Source: JAKBCQ01 sp021807585 (GTDB lineage: Bacteria > Planctomycetota > Planctomycetia > Isosphaerales > Isosphaeraceae). From it: DNA of 24,624 nt. Location of the stretch: assembly GCA_027325115.1 (NCBI GenBank), contig DAHWFG010000295.1, positions 1 through 24,624 of the forward strand, in the 5' to 3' direction. Below, piece after piece: positions 1 to 9,011 of the stretch; positions within the stretch are counted from its first letter, which is position 1; each line of letters begins with the position of its first letter. Both the position numbers and the translations under genes were made by a program. The notes beneath the pieces were generated by a model. It was not told the origin of the DNA. It searched no databases and worked only from the letters and a program-made list of their open reading frames with translations.

Positions 1-485
1 AGAACCGCCGAACTTGTCGAGCCCACATATAAGATGTTTTCTCGACCGTCCCAGAGGATCGGATCGTGACGAAGCTTACGGAAACGGCCGTCGGACGCCT
101 CGGCCTCGGCGCGTGCCTGGGCGCGATCTTTCGCCTCGGCGCGTTGCGCCTTGGTGGGATGTCCCGTGGGGTTATCGGCCGAAAGCGCTTTGAGCTCGAT
201 CTCGGTATAAGCCCTCAAGAGGGAGTTGGGGATCTTATCGGTGTCGGTGCGGATTGCGAGATGAAGCGCGTCTTCGATGATGTTTTTCGCGAGGTCGAAA
301 GTCGTATCGAGAACGTGTTCGCCCCCTGCGAAGCCGAAGCTCACGCCGTCTTGCGTTTCACCCGTGCCGTGGCGGCCGATCGCGTGTTCGGCGATCCGGT
401 CGAGATGTTCTTGTCCGAAGGGAAGCGGGGATTCCCCGGAAACGAGGTAGCGAGCGAATGTCATCCGTCCGTTCATGAAGCCCAT
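1..485 (-). CDS. RdgC-like protein, N-terminal part (partial)
   Basis: I read this open frame directly on the minus strand: it starts at ATG 485 and stays open to the left edge, giving 161 residues with the C-terminus missing. A GGAG ribosome site (complement of 494-497) lies 8 bases before the ATG. The protein begins MGFMNGRMTFARY, has a middle region with LLRAYTEIELKAL followed by a charged stretch rich in Lys, Arg, Glu and Ala, then a strand-like segment DPILWDGRENILYVGS. That order (charged helix, then a short W-D beta hairpin) resembles the RdgC recombination-associated family, whose E. coli member is a ring-shaped DNA-binding protein that modulates RecA. The family assignment is by remembered pattern only and could be a planctomycete-specific family of unknown role. 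It lies 158 bases downstream of yajQ on the same strand. That a real gene is here is fairly sure; the name is not. Confidence 0.6.
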   Translation of the reverse strand, partial: MGFMNGRMTFARYLVSGESPLPFGQEHLDRIAEHAIGRHGTGETQDGVSFGFAGGEHVLDTTFDLAKNIIEDALHLAIRTDTDKIPNSLLRAYTEIELKALSADNPTGHPTKAQRAEAKDRAQARAEAEASDGRFRKLRHDPILWDGRENILYVGSTSSAV

Positions 486-643
486 CGGTCAATCTCCGTC
501 GGCGATTAGGCGTGAATCGAGAGTCGACGCCGTCCGTTGTCGTACCGATGGTTAAATCGGACGATCATAGCCTCGGCTCGATCGATTTCGACGCACTGCG
601 CACGAACGGGTTGCGGTCGGGCGAAAACTCGGCTTGAGACCGA

Positions 644-1141
644 TCAGGTAAAATTGACGAACTGGATCGGATAAGCGGGTCCGTTCTCTTTCAGATAAGC
701 GATCACCGCCTGGAGATCGTCGATCTTCTTGCCGGTGACGCGCACTTTATCGTCCATGATTTGCGCCTGCACCTTAACGCCAAGTTGTTTGATCTGCTTG
801 ACGATCTTCCGCGCATCGTCGGTCTCGACTCCGCGGTGGAGCGTGACGATCTCGCGGACCGAGTCGTGCGTCGCTTCTTCAATTTTGCCCCGTTTGAGCG
901 CGTTGACCGCGACGCCGCGTTTGGCCATGCGCTCTTTGAGCACCATGATCACCGCGTCGAGCTGCCCTTTATGATCCGCGGTGAACGTCAGCGTGTTTTC
1001 CTTTTTGTTATATTCAAGACCCGCCTTCGTTCCCTTGAAGTCGTATCGGACGGAAATCTCGTGCAAAGCCTGCGTCACGGCGTTGTGCATCTCGACGTCG
1101 TTGATCTCGCTGACGATGTCGAACGCGTGATTGTCCGCCAA
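644..1141 (-). CDS. yajQ: YajQ family nucleotide-binding protein (DUF520)
   Basis: This is a 165-residue protein, close to the 163 residues of E. coli YajQ, and it matches the family throughout: FDIVSEINDVEMHNAVTQA at the N-terminus, the YDFKGT motif near residue 34, KRGVAVNALKRG near residue 74 and VRVTGKKIDDLQAVIAYLK near the end. The family has two ferredoxin-like domains, is cytoplasmic, and members bind cyclic di-GMP or nucleic acids; a Xanthomonas homologue acts as a cyclic di-GMP effector. The start codon is TTG at 1141. It is supported by AGGAG (complement of 1151-1155) 9 bases upstream, and no in-frame ATG fits the conserved N-terminus. The gene follows the large cytochrome c gene by 67 bases on the same strand and may be cotranscribed. 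Whether this copy binds cyclic di-GMP is not visible from sequence. Recognition is very secure. Confidence 0.95.
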   Translation of the reverse strand: MADNHAFDIVSEINDVEMHNAVTQALHEISVRYDFKGTKAGLEYNKKENTLTFTADHKGQLDAVIMVLKERMAKRGVAVNALKRGKIEEATHDSVREIVTLHRGVETDDARKIVKQIKQLGVKVQAQIMDDKVRVTGKKIDDLQAVIAYLKENGPAYPIQFVNFT

Positions 1142-1208
1142 GGTTGCAATCTCCTATCATAATAGCTACAGGTTATTGATCGTTAAATATTAGATTGAAA
1201 ACAATCTT

Positions 1209-4200
1209 TTATTTACCGCCCCCTTGTTTGAGAGTCGGCGACGGAATTTCACGAAGCGATTCGAGATACGCGATCAGATCGGCGAAATCCTCGCGCGAGA
1301 TTCCCTCGGCGAGGCCGTTGGGCATCAACGAGACGTTGCTCGGCTTGCGTTCGTCGACCTCGTCTTTATTGATCGTGATCCGTTTGGCCTCGACGTCGTC
1401 GAGCTCGATCTTTCCCCCCTGATCCGATTTGACGATCCCCGTGATCACGCGGCCGTCGGTCGTTGCAATAATTACAGGTTCATAACCCGATGAGATTTTG
1501 GCCGACGGGTTGAGCACCGACGAGATCAGCTCCTCGCGCGGGTATTTGACGCCGACGCTCGAAAGCTCGGGGCCCACCTTCCCCCCCTGTGCGCCGACGG
1601 CATGACACTTAACGCACGCAAGCCCCTTGAGATCGGCAAAGAGCGCCTTGCCGTGGGCCGCGTTCCCTTTCGATTTGAGCGCGAAATCGCGGTAAGAATC
1701 GGGGTTGAACTCGTTCGCCGCGGGCGCCTTGAGGAATGCGTAATCCGCGGGCTCGCTCACCGCGACCGCGAATTGCCACACCCCGCCGTGATTGCCGCAA
1801 CGAATCAAAACGCGATTCAACCCGGAAGCGAGATCGACCTCGAATTCATTTTCATCATGGCGGAAACTACGGTTTTGATTGAAATCATATACCTGTTTGC
1901 CATTCACCCAGATCGTCAGCGTGTCGTCGGATCCGACGATCATCCGCGCCTTCCGCGCCGACGGCGAGACGACCTCGGCGTAGCCGAAGGCGATTTGCCC
2001 CGAATCCTCGCTAAAGAGTTTGCCAAGATTCATTTCGCCCTGAAAGTTGATCGGCTTGGCCTCGCGCCATTCGACGAGATCTCCTTTCAATCCGGGAAGT
2101 TTTGTCGAGAAATCAACCGGACGATCCGCGGCGACCGCGGTCGAGCCGCTCTCGGCAATCGGGCCGATGATTTTCCAAGCTCGGATCGCGTGTACGCCGG
2201 TGAAGATTCGACGCAGGTCGGGAATGATTTTGGAAGAAAGCTCGTGTCGCGCCGCGAGCTGATCGAGGATCGGCGCGGCTTCGCCGCGAATCGCGGCGAT
2301 CGCTCCAAAGCTCCCCCTCCGCAATTCAGGGCTGCGATCGGCGACGCCTCGGAGGTAGATCGAAAGCGCCTGAACGTCGGGGGTTTTCGTCAGTGCGATC
2401 GTCGCCTCGAACGACGTATCGGCGACGTTCGCTGCGGCGATCAGCTTGGAAGTGGCCGAACGATCCCCCAATTTCCCCAAGGAGGCGATCGCGGCTTTTC
2501 GAATGCTTAGATCGGCGTCGTCGAGCAGCGGAACAAGCGTACCCGCGATTTCCTTATGCTTGGAAAATTCTCCGAGCGCCTCGATCGCCGCGGCTCGAAC
2601 CGCGGGCGTTTTGCTTTTCAATCGCGCAATCAAAGGCTTGACTGCGGGCTCGGCCTTCAACTTACCGAGCGCGCTCATCACTTTGGGCAGGCTTTGATCG
2701 GAAATCTTGCGGTCGTTTAAAAGCTCGACGAGAGCCTTCACAGCGATATCCCCTCCCAATTTGGAAAGACTTGTGAGAACCGCGTCGCGGAGGCCTTCAG
2801 GGCTCGCCGGATCGCGCAAAGTGGTGGTGAGGAGCTTTGTGGCGGAGGTATCGCCAAGATCGCCAAACGCGAGCGCCAGGCGGCTTTTCACGGTCGTGTC
2901 GCGCTCGGATTGATAACGTTTTTCCAGTGTCGGAATCGCCTTGCGATCGCCCGCCTCGACGATTCCATCGATAGCGGCGAGCCGGACGGGAACCTGGCCG
3001 TCGCCGACCGCCTTGCGGAGGGTGTTCAGGACAAGCGTCGTGCCTTTCCAATCGACGTCTTTCGCGGGCGGCTTACCTTGCGTCGGCCTCGTCCCCCACC
3101 ACTTGCCGTCCCAGGGGTGCGTCATCCGGTGAATCGACGCGAGATAACCGATCGCTCTCGCTCGCTCGGTTGCTGAAACGGATTGCGCGTCGTCGACGTC
3201 TTTGGCAAGGATCGCCGCGGAATCGACGTCGTAAACGAGGTCGAGAGTCGCCAAAACAGCGAGTCGCAGTTTCGCGTCGCGTGTTTTGGTGAAGATCATG
3301 GAAACCTGTTTCCAGTCGCCGATGCGGCGCAACGCCTGCCGACCCGAGAACGCGAGATAAGGATCGGCGTCGCTCAATACGGGAACGATCGCGGCGACTG
3401 AAGCGCGATCGCCGATACGGCCGAGCGCGATGAGCGTCTGGAGCCGAACGGTCGGATCGGGATCGTCGATCAGCCTGCGGATCGCGGGCGCGGCGGATGC
3501 GATGCGACGGATTCCGAAGGCGCGGACGGCTTGAGCGCGGAGATCGGGCGTCGCCGAAGATAACATATTAATCAAAACATCATTTGATTGAGATGTTCCC
3601 CCCGCGAGGGCGTCGAGGGTCCAGATCAGATGTCGCGCCGCGAGCGGATCGGTCGCGGGATTGGAGAGCGCCGCGACGACGGGACCGATCGCCGCTTTCC
3701 CCTTGCGAATAATGGCGAGCTGGGCGCGGGTCCGCTCGTTCCGCGCAGGATGATCAAGCTGTTTGATCTGAGCCTCGATCGGGTCGGAATCGGCGCCCCG
3801 GGGTCGCGTCGCGGCCAATGTTTTGGGTGTGAGCGCGTAGATTCGACCGACCTTTTCATCTTTTTTACCCCAGCCCCCCATTCCCCAATCGGCGACATAG
3901 AGCGTTTTACCGTCGTACGAGAGCGCGACGTCGATCGGGTGAAATTCGCCCGAATCGCCCGTTTCGGCGAGATCGATCATCTTTTCGATCTCGAACGTCG
4001 CCCCCTTGGGCTTGAACCGGAACGCCGTCACCTTGCGTTTGCCCCATTCCGACCAGATCCCCATCCCCCGATATTCCGCGGGCCACGAGTCTTCCTCGTA
4101 AAAGAGCGCCCCGCACGGCGACCCGCCGCCGAATTCGGCCATCCGGTTCAAAAAGCGATCGGGACGATCGTGATAATCGTACGGATATCCATAATAACCG

Positions 4201-4970
4201 CCGTCGATGTGATGCGTGACGCGCGTCCACCAACCATCGCCGTCGTCGGTATTATCATACGTAAATAAGTTATCGCGATCGTCGAGATTGGCCTCGAGAT
4301 GGTTGCGCGATCCGTTGGAGTAGACTTCAAGTTGCGTGCCGTCGGGGTTGCAGCGGAGCGTTCCTCCCCCTTTAAGCTGAACCGTGCGGCGATCGGGCCC
4401 GGTCGCCTTGGGAACGCCTTTATCGCCGACCGATATGTAAAGCCTGCCGTCGATTCCGAACTGGATTCCCGAGACGATGTGATCGTTGAGGTTGTTGGGT
4501 GAGCCCGCGGGAACGCCGAGATCGGTGAAGAGTTCGCGGCGAATTTCGGCTTTTCCGTCGCCGTCTTCGTCGCGCAGCAGCGTCAAATTGGGCATGTTCA
4601 TTACATAAAGAGTGCCCTCGCGCCACGCCATGCCGAAGATTGCGTTCAATTTCTCGGCGAAGACGACGGGCTCTTGACCGTCGCGGAAGAGAATGATGCG
4701 ATCGAGCGGTTGATTCGTAGGCCCCGGTTGATCCATCGGGTCTTCGGCGATGAACAAAAGCCCACCCGGCGCGGTCGCGACCTGCGAGGGGTAAAGGACC
4801 GCGGGAACCGTCGCGACGAGGCGAACATCGAAGCCTTCGGGAACCTTGGGAAGTCCCGCCGCGCGGGTCGCTCCCACCGCGACGATCGCAATCAAACCGG
4901 CCCAAATCATCGTGCGAATCGGAACGATATCGACGCGACGCGTCGCGCGTCCGGCGGGGACTTTCGCCAT
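1209..4970 (-). CDS. Large secreted beta-propeller / HEAT-repeat / cytochrome c protein (PVC type)
   Basis: The protein has 1253 residues. An N-terminal hydrophobic segment at residues 21-39 (MIWAGLIAIVAVGATRAAG) is a probable signal peptide. Residues about 40-380 form the membrane-bound dehydrogenase-like beta-propeller common in Planctomycetes and Verrucomicrobia, with DEDGDGKAEIRREL and YVADWGMGGWG. Residues about 395-890 contain repeated alpha-helical HEAT units with PAVRAAAIEALGEF-type patterns. Residues about 925-1085 look like a beta-sandwich carbohydrate-binding-type domain. The C-terminus is a cytochrome c domain with the heme site CVKCH at 1119-1123 and a likely axial Met in SLMPNGL at about 1216. 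The family is thought to act in periplasmic redox or polysaccharide catabolism, but substrates are mostly unknown. ATG 4970 has a weak AAGG about 11 bases upstream; Met21 (position 4910) is an alternative start with no ribosome site. Family membership is secure, the function is not. Confidence 0.93.
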   Translation of the reverse strand: MAKVPAGRATRRVDIVPIRTMIWAGLIAIVAVGATRAAGLPKVPEGFDVRLVATVPAVLYPSQVATAPGGLLFIAEDPMDQPGPTNQPLDRIILFRDGQEPVVFAEKLNAIFGMAWREGTLYVMNMPNLTLLRDEDGDGKAEIRRELFTDLGVPAGSPNNLNDHIVSGIQFGIDGRLYISVGDKGVPKATGPDRRTVQLKGGGTLRCNPDGTQLEVYSNGSRNHLEANLDDRDNLFTYDNTDDGDGWWTRVTHHIDGGYYGYPYDYHDRPDRFLNRMAEFGGGSPCGALFYEEDSWPAEYRGMGIWSEWGKRKVTAFRFKPKGATFEIEKMIDLAETGDSGEFHPIDVALSYDGKTLYVADWGMGGWGKKDEKVGRIYALTPKTLAATRPRGADSDPIEAQIKQLDHPARNERTRAQLAIIRKGKAAIGPVVAALSNPATDPLAARHLIWTLDALAGGTSQSNDVLINMLSSATPDLRAQAVRAFGIRRIASAAPAIRRLIDDPDPTVRLQTLIALGRIGDRASVAAIVPVLSDADPYLAFSGRQALRRIGDWKQVSMIFTKTRDAKLRLAVLATLDLVYDVDSAAILAKDVDDAQSVSATERARAIGYLASIHRMTHPWDGKWWGTRPTQGKPPAKDVDWKGTTLVLNTLRKAVGDGQVPVRLAAIDGIVEAGDRKAIPTLEKRYQSERDTTVKSRLALAFGDLGDTSATKLLTTTLRDPASPEGLRDAVLTSLSKLGGDIAVKALVELLNDRKISDQSLPKVMSALGKLKAEPAVKPLIARLKSKTPAVRAAAIEALGEFSKHKEIAGTLVPLLDDADLSIRKAAIASLGKLGDRSATSKLIAAANVADTSFEATIALTKTPDVQALSIYLRGVADRSPELRRGSFGAIAAIRGEAAPILDQLAARHELSSKIIPDLRRIFTGVHAIRAWKIIGPIAESGSTAVAADRPVDFSTKLPGLKGDLVEWREAKPINFQGEMNLGKLFSEDSGQIAFGYAEVVSPSARKARMIVGSDDTLTIWVNGKQVYDFNQNRSFRHDENEFEVDLASGLNRVLIRCGNHGGVWQFAVAVSEPADYAFLKAPAANEFNPDSYRDFALKSKGNAAHGKALFADLKGLACVKCHAVGAQGGKVGPELSSVGVKYPREELISSVLNPSAKISSGYEPVIIATTDGRVITGIVKSDQGGKIELDDVEAKRITINKDEVDERKPSNVSLMPNGLAEGISREDFADLIAYLESLREIPSPTLKQGGGK

Positions 4971-5149
4971 GGATGTTCAACCTTAAATACGAATCACAAT
5001 CAGGATTCGGTCGAGCGCTTCGACCGAACGCGCGGGGAGGGTTAAACCGAAAAGATTCAGCGGCACAACCTCGAACAACAGATCCTAGCCGATTCGGTGC
5101 GAGTCGATCAATCGCTCGGCGGTCGAATTGTTTAGAAATCTTCAACGGA

Positions 5150-6016
5150 TCACGAGCGATCCAAGCGAACACGATCACGGAATCGAAGCCATCGGACCCC
5201 GATCACCGAGCCCAGACCGACAACCGCGTTAATCGCCGCCAACACAAGCAACACGTTTTTGTGAAACACAAGAAAAAGCGCTAGAGTCGACAGGGACAAG
5301 AGCCCCAGGATGACCCAGGGACGCGTTCTTAGTCCTAGCCTGGCGATCATCGCGACGATTCGCATCCCGTCGCGCGGGGCGCTCAACTTGCTGACGGTCC
5401 CCTCGATTCGAGGATAATAAGAGATCGGGATTTCAACGATCCGAAGCCGCTTGGCGGTCGCGAGGCAGGCGATCTCGGCTTCGATTTCAAAGCCTGTTGA
5501 TTGAAGATCAAGCGTGCGGATCGCTTGCCGACCAAACACGCGGTAACCCGAAAGAAGATCCCCGGGGCCTTCGCCGATCAAAATCGCAAACGTCGCGCGA
5601 ATGAGGATGTTGCCAAGCCCGCGGACAGGCGACATCGCGTTCGTCCCTTCCACCGGCCTGCGCGCTCCGATCGTCATGTCGGCGGTTCCCGTGAGGATCG
5701 GTTCGAGGAGATCGCGGGCCGATTCGGCGGGATACGTGCCGTCGCCGTCGACAAGAATGATCGCATCGCAATCGTTGAGATCGCGAAAGATTGCGCGCAC
5801 GGCGTAACCTTTGCCTTGTCGAGGCACTTCGATCACGCGCACACCAAGTTCGGCTGCGATCGATCCCGTGCCGTCGGTCGAATTGTTGTCAAAGACCACG
5901 ATTTCGGCTTCTGGAAGCGCTCGACGCCAGGCTTCGATCACCGCGGCGATCGCAGCGGCTTCATTGTAGCAAGGGACGGCCACGGCGATCACGGGATTGG
6001 TTTGGGAATCGGGCAT
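5150..6016 (-). CDS. GT2 family glycosyltransferase with C-terminal membrane anchor
   Basis: This 288-residue protein has a GT-A fold glycosyltransferase family 2 domain. It shows AVAVPCYNEA at residues 11-20, the nucleotide-binding DNNSTDGT at 43-50, RQGKGYAVR at 66-74 and the metal-binding DGD at 90-92 in ILVDGDGTYP. These are the hallmarks of dolichol-phosphate-mannose synthase-like enzymes, which move a sugar from a nucleotide donor to a polyprenyl phosphate. Two hydrophobic helices at about 233-252 and 256-276 would anchor it in the inner membrane. The acceptor and sugar are not predictable. The gene diverges from a second GT2 gene across 225 bases. No clear Shine-Dalgarno precedes the ATG, but the start fits the family's short N-terminus. 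It lies upstream of the large cytochrome c gene on the same strand with a 179-base gap, so independent transcription of the two is plausible. Confidence 0.92.
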   Translation of the reverse strand: MPDSQTNPVIAVAVPCYNEAAAIAAVIEAWRRALPEAEIVVFDNNSTDGTGSIAAELGVRVIEVPRQGKGYAVRAIFRDLNDCDAIILVDGDGTYPAESARDLLEPILTGTADMTIGARRPVEGTNAMSPVRGLGNILIRATFAILIGEGPGDLLSGYRVFGRQAIRTLDLQSTGFEIEAEIACLATAKRLRIVEIPISYYPRIEGTVSKLSAPRDGMRIVAMIARLGLRTRPWVILGLLSLSTLALFLVFHKNVLLVLAAINAVVGLGSVIGVRWLRFRDRVRLDRS

Positions 6017-6241
6017 CGGTGAACCGACGGGGAAAAGACTCGACCGCGCGGTTCCGAGATCGATTCTCGTCCGGTTCGAGTGCTTTACTATAGGCGTGAA
6101 AAGCCCGATCGAACAATCGATCGCCGAGCGGTCTTGAGGTATTCCGCGTACTTCGGTTGACTTATGCGGACTCCACGAACTAGGATCTTGATGAATTTGT
6201 CGTTTAAGTCGTTCGTCGCCTTAACGGGGTTATGAACGCCT

Positions 6242-7075
6242 TTGATCGTGGTTCTCGCGTGGAATCATAACATCTTGATTAATAACAAGCGAGTCATCGT
6301 GGTTTTGCCCGCGTACAACGCGGCGAAGACACTCGAGCGAACGATCGGCGAGGTTCCTCCCGGGATCGTCGATCAATACTTACTCGTCGACGACGCTTCG
6401 CGCGACGACACGGTTGAAGTCGCCAAGCGGCTCGACATTCCGTATCTCGTCCATCCCCTGAATCGCGGCTACGGCGGCAACCAAAAAACGTGCTACACCG
6501 AGGCGTTGCGAATGGGCGCCGATATCGTCGTGATGCTCCATCCCGATTACCAATACACCCCCAAGCTGATCGGCGCGATTGCGTGGATGATCGCATCGGA
6601 GGAATTCGACGTCGTCCTGGCCTCGCGGATTTTAGGTCGCGGAGCGCTCAAGGGGGGCATGCCGTTATACAAGTATATCGCCAATCGATTGTTGACGCTT
6701 TTCGAGAACCTGATGTTGGGAATCAAGCTTTCGGAATATCATACGGGTTATCGCGCGTTTAGTCGAAAGGTGCTGGAAACCCTCCCTCTCGAAGAAAATT
6801 CGGACGATTTCGTTTTTGACAATCAGATGCTGGCTCAGGCGGTCGCGTTTCGGTTTCGGCTGGGGGAAATTAGTTGTCCGACGAAGTATTTCCCCGAGGC
6901 GTCTTCGATCAATTTTCGCCGCTCGGTGAAATACGGGTTCGGCGTTCTGGGAACGGCGATCGCTTATCGGATTCATCGCTGGCGCTTCCGCAGAAGTCGT
7001 CTCTTCGCGCGCGACGGCCGCCGCCTGTCAACCGCGGCCGCCTCCGAAGTCGCGCCCGCGGTCGCAAGCCGATAA
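6242..7075 (+). CDS. GT2 family glycosyltransferase (HPD variant)
   Basis: The frame encodes up to 277 residues of a family 2 glycosyltransferase. It has VIVVLPAYNAAKTLERTI at 18-35, the donor-binding LLVDDAS at 47-53, NRGYGGNQKTCY at 74-85, MLHPDYQYTP at 98-107 where the usual DxD metal site is replaced by HPD, and SEYHTGYRAFSR around 160-171, which is typical of the acceptor side. The family is related to polyprenyl-phosphate sugar synthases but this member has no membrane helix. The start is uncertain. TTG at 6242 gives the longest frame, whereas TTG at 6275 gives an N-terminus closer to family length; an upstream ATG at 6232 is in another frame and stops quickly. It is followed after 34 bases by a GT39-like gene on the same strand, suggesting an operon for surface-glycan synthesis. 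The C-terminal 40 residues are basic and Ala-rich, without a recognisable domain. Confidence 0.9.
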   Translation: MIVVLAWNHNILINNKRVIVVLPAYNAAKTLERTIGEVPPGIVDQYLLVDDASRDDTVEVAKRLDIPYLVHPLNRGYGGNQKTCYTEALRMGADIVVMLHPDYQYTPKLIGAIAWMIASEEFDVVLASRILGRGALKGGMPLYKYIANRLLTLFENLMLGIKLSEYHTGYRAFSRKVLETLPLEENSDDFVFDNQMLAQAVAFRFRLGEISCPTKYFPEASSINFRRSVKYGFGVLGTAIAYRIHRWRFRRSRLFARDGRRLSTAAASEVAPAVASR

Positions 7076-7109
7076 GCATCGCGAGTATTTATTTTAAGGA
7101 TGTTCACGA

Positions 7110-8975
7110 ATGGATTCGTCTCATTCCGATCGCTCGCCGCGTTCGATTCGCGCAAAGTCGCGATCGGCTTCCGAGGCGGCGCCCTCGAAACGGTTTTTCG
7201 GTTCCAATCTCGACGCCTCGCAGTCGACGCGTGACGGACACGAACCCGCTCGGTTCCTCGATCGTCTGATCTCTCATCCTTCGATCGCGGCGCAAATCGT
7301 TTTCGTATCGCTTTGGACGGTAATCGCGACCGCGGTTCGATTAGCGGCGATCTCGATCGGCGGAATCTCCCGCGACGAGGCGCAGATGATCTGGATCGTC
7401 CGCGCGGAATCGTGGAGAGAAATGATTCGATTCCTCGTCGAACACGAATCACACCCGCCGTTTTATTATGCGTTATTGCGAACATGGTTTCAATTATTTG
7501 GCGATTCGGAGCGTTCGGCGGTCTCGCTGAGCGCGGCGATCGGGGTCGCGCTCGTTCCGGTCATTTATTATATCGGCGCGCGAATGTTTTCTTATCGAAC
7601 CGCGGCGATCGCTTGCGTCTTGACTGCGTTCGCTCCGGCGCTCGTCGAATTTTCGACCCGCGTTCGTCCGTACGCGCTGTTTCCGCTCCTCTGCTTGTTA
7701 TCCAATTACTCGCTCTGGCTCGGCCTGCGCGAACGACGTGCGCGCGCTTGGTTCGCATACGTCGTCGCCACGACCGCGTTTATTTACACGCATAATTGGA
7801 GCTGGATGGCGATTGCGGGTCAATGGATCGCGGTCGGTTTCGTCGTCGCGTATTCGACCGATTCGAAACGCGAACGGATCGCTTCGATCGTCGGATTTTT
7901 GGCGGCTCAGACGGCTGTCGCGGCGGCGTACCTTCCGTGGGCGCACGCTTTTCTTCGCCAGGCGAGTCACGCGGGATACGGGCCGAGCCGACCGAACCCG
8001 GGCCAAGGGATCAGCTCATTTTTTGAAGTCGCGGTTCTCGACGCGGGAGTGTCGGTCCCCTACCTCGTCGCGGTTTTGCTCGGCCTGGCGATCGCGGTCC
8101 GCAACGAATCGAAGGATCGAAGCGACGCCGCGGCGCTCTTGACGGCGGGAGCGGGCTCGGCGGCCGCGATCGCCGCCGCGACGATCCTTTCGATTAAATC
8201 CTATTTATTAGTTCCGCATTGCATCCTCGCGGTCGGGCCGTCGGTTTTTCTCGTCGTCTGTCGCGCAATCGACGTCGTTTCGCGATCGCGTTACGCCAAA
8301 TTCGCCGTGCTTGTGGCGGTTCTCGTCGCGCTTCAGTTCGTTAGGCTCGACCTCGCCGCGATCCGCCGGCCGTTCAAATCGAACGAAGCCGAGGCCGCGG
8401 CCGTGATCGCCGAGCGGATCAAACCGAACGATCGCATCCTCGTCCAACCTCAATGGAACGCGTCTTCATTCTTTTATTATTATTCAATCGATGCGCAAAG
8501 GATCGATTACCCGGTCGTCGATTTTCGGGGGCCGATCCAATACGACGACACGGCGCGTCGGCTCGCCGACGATCGCGCATTCCAAGATTTACTCGCGCGA
8601 ATCGACGACGCGGCGCGGGCCGGCGCGCGAATCTGGTTCGTCGTCGATTCGACCTCGGAACGGGGGATTATGAAAGTTGCCGATTATCCATCCAGACTCG
8701 ACGAAAAGCTGGAATTCGCCGATCTCGCGACGATTCGCGTCGCTCAGATCCGTCGCCGCCTCGGCGATATTTACGGCCCTCCGCGGCTGATTCATCGCGC
8801 CGATCGCGTTCCGCTTCATCCCCAAACCGACGAAATCCAGCAGGTTTGGCTCTTCGATTTCGATTCGACCGCCGCGGTCGACGCGATATCCGGGTCGACT
8901 CAATCCCGCCCCCCGATCGATCCCGCGGCGACGCTCGCGCGGCGCCCGACCGTGAACCAGAATCTGAACGAATAA
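7110..8975 (+). CDS. Multi-pass GT39-like membrane glycosyltransferase
   Basis: The protein has 621 residues with about ten hydrophobic helices between residues 60 and 415. It belongs to the protein-mannosyltransferase/ArnT-like group (PMT_2, GT39 or GT83). The first periplasmic loop carries the acidic pair D89-E90 in GGISRDEAQ, followed by HPPFYYALLRTWFQLFG at 115-131, both signatures of this group, which uses lipid-linked sugar donors. The first 55 residues are charged and cytoplasmic. The soluble region after residue 420 has PNDRILVQPQWNASSFFYY, typical of the C-terminal periplasmic part. ATG 7110 has AAGGA about 9 bases upstream. It follows the GT2 gene by 34 bases and precedes rfbC by 36 bases, all on the plus strand, which fits a cotranscribed polysaccharide or glycoprotein group in which the soluble GT2 enzyme could make the lipid-linked donor. 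Donor and acceptor are unknown. Confidence 0.88.
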   Translation: MDSSHSDRSPRSIRAKSRSASEAAPSKRFFGSNLDASQSTRDGHEPARFLDRLISHPSIAAQIVFVSLWTVIATAVRLAAISIGGISRDEAQMIWIVRAESWREMIRFLVEHESHPPFYYALLRTWFQLFGDSERSAVSLSAAIGVALVPVIYYIGARMFSYRTAAIACVLTAFAPALVEFSTRVRPYALFPLLCLLSNYSLWLGLRERRARAWFAYVVATTAFIYTHNWSWMAIAGQWIAVGFVVAYSTDSKRERIASIVGFLAAQTAVAAAYLPWAHAFLRQASHAGYGPSRPNPGQGISSFFEVAVLDAGVSVPYLVAVLLGLAIAVRNESKDRSDAAALLTAGAGSAAAIAAATILSIKSYLLVPHCILAVGPSVFLVVCRAIDVVSRSRYAKFAVLVAVLVALQFVRLDLAAIRRPFKSNEAEAAAVIAERIKPNDRILVQPQWNASSFFYYYSIDAQRIDYPVVDFRGPIQYDDTARRLADDRAFQDLLARIDDAARAGARIWFVVDSTSERGIMKVADYPSRLDEKLEFADLATIRVAQIRRRLGDIYGPPRLIHRADRVPLHPQTDEIQQVWLFDFDSTAAVDAISGSTQSRPPIDPAATLARRPTVNQNLNE

Positions 8976-9011
8976 TCAATATTTCAGATAATTATCTTAG
9001 GGAATGAAGTG

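Noticed and set aside
66..509. 147-codon plus-strand open frame at the left edge
   Set aside because: It is antisense to the minus-strand RdgC-like frame, which has a ribosome site and protein-like composition; the plus-strand product has no family likeness.
1602..2510. 302-codon plus-strand open frame
   Set aside because: It is antisense to the large cytochrome c gene. High GC and frequent CGATC words suppress stop codons in the opposite frame; the product is Arg-rich and featureless.
8986..8997. 12-bp palindrome AGATAATTATCT just before rfbC
   Set aside because: It lies in an AT-rich 36-base gap inside an apparent operon; without a second copy or a T-run I cannot support an operator or terminator call.
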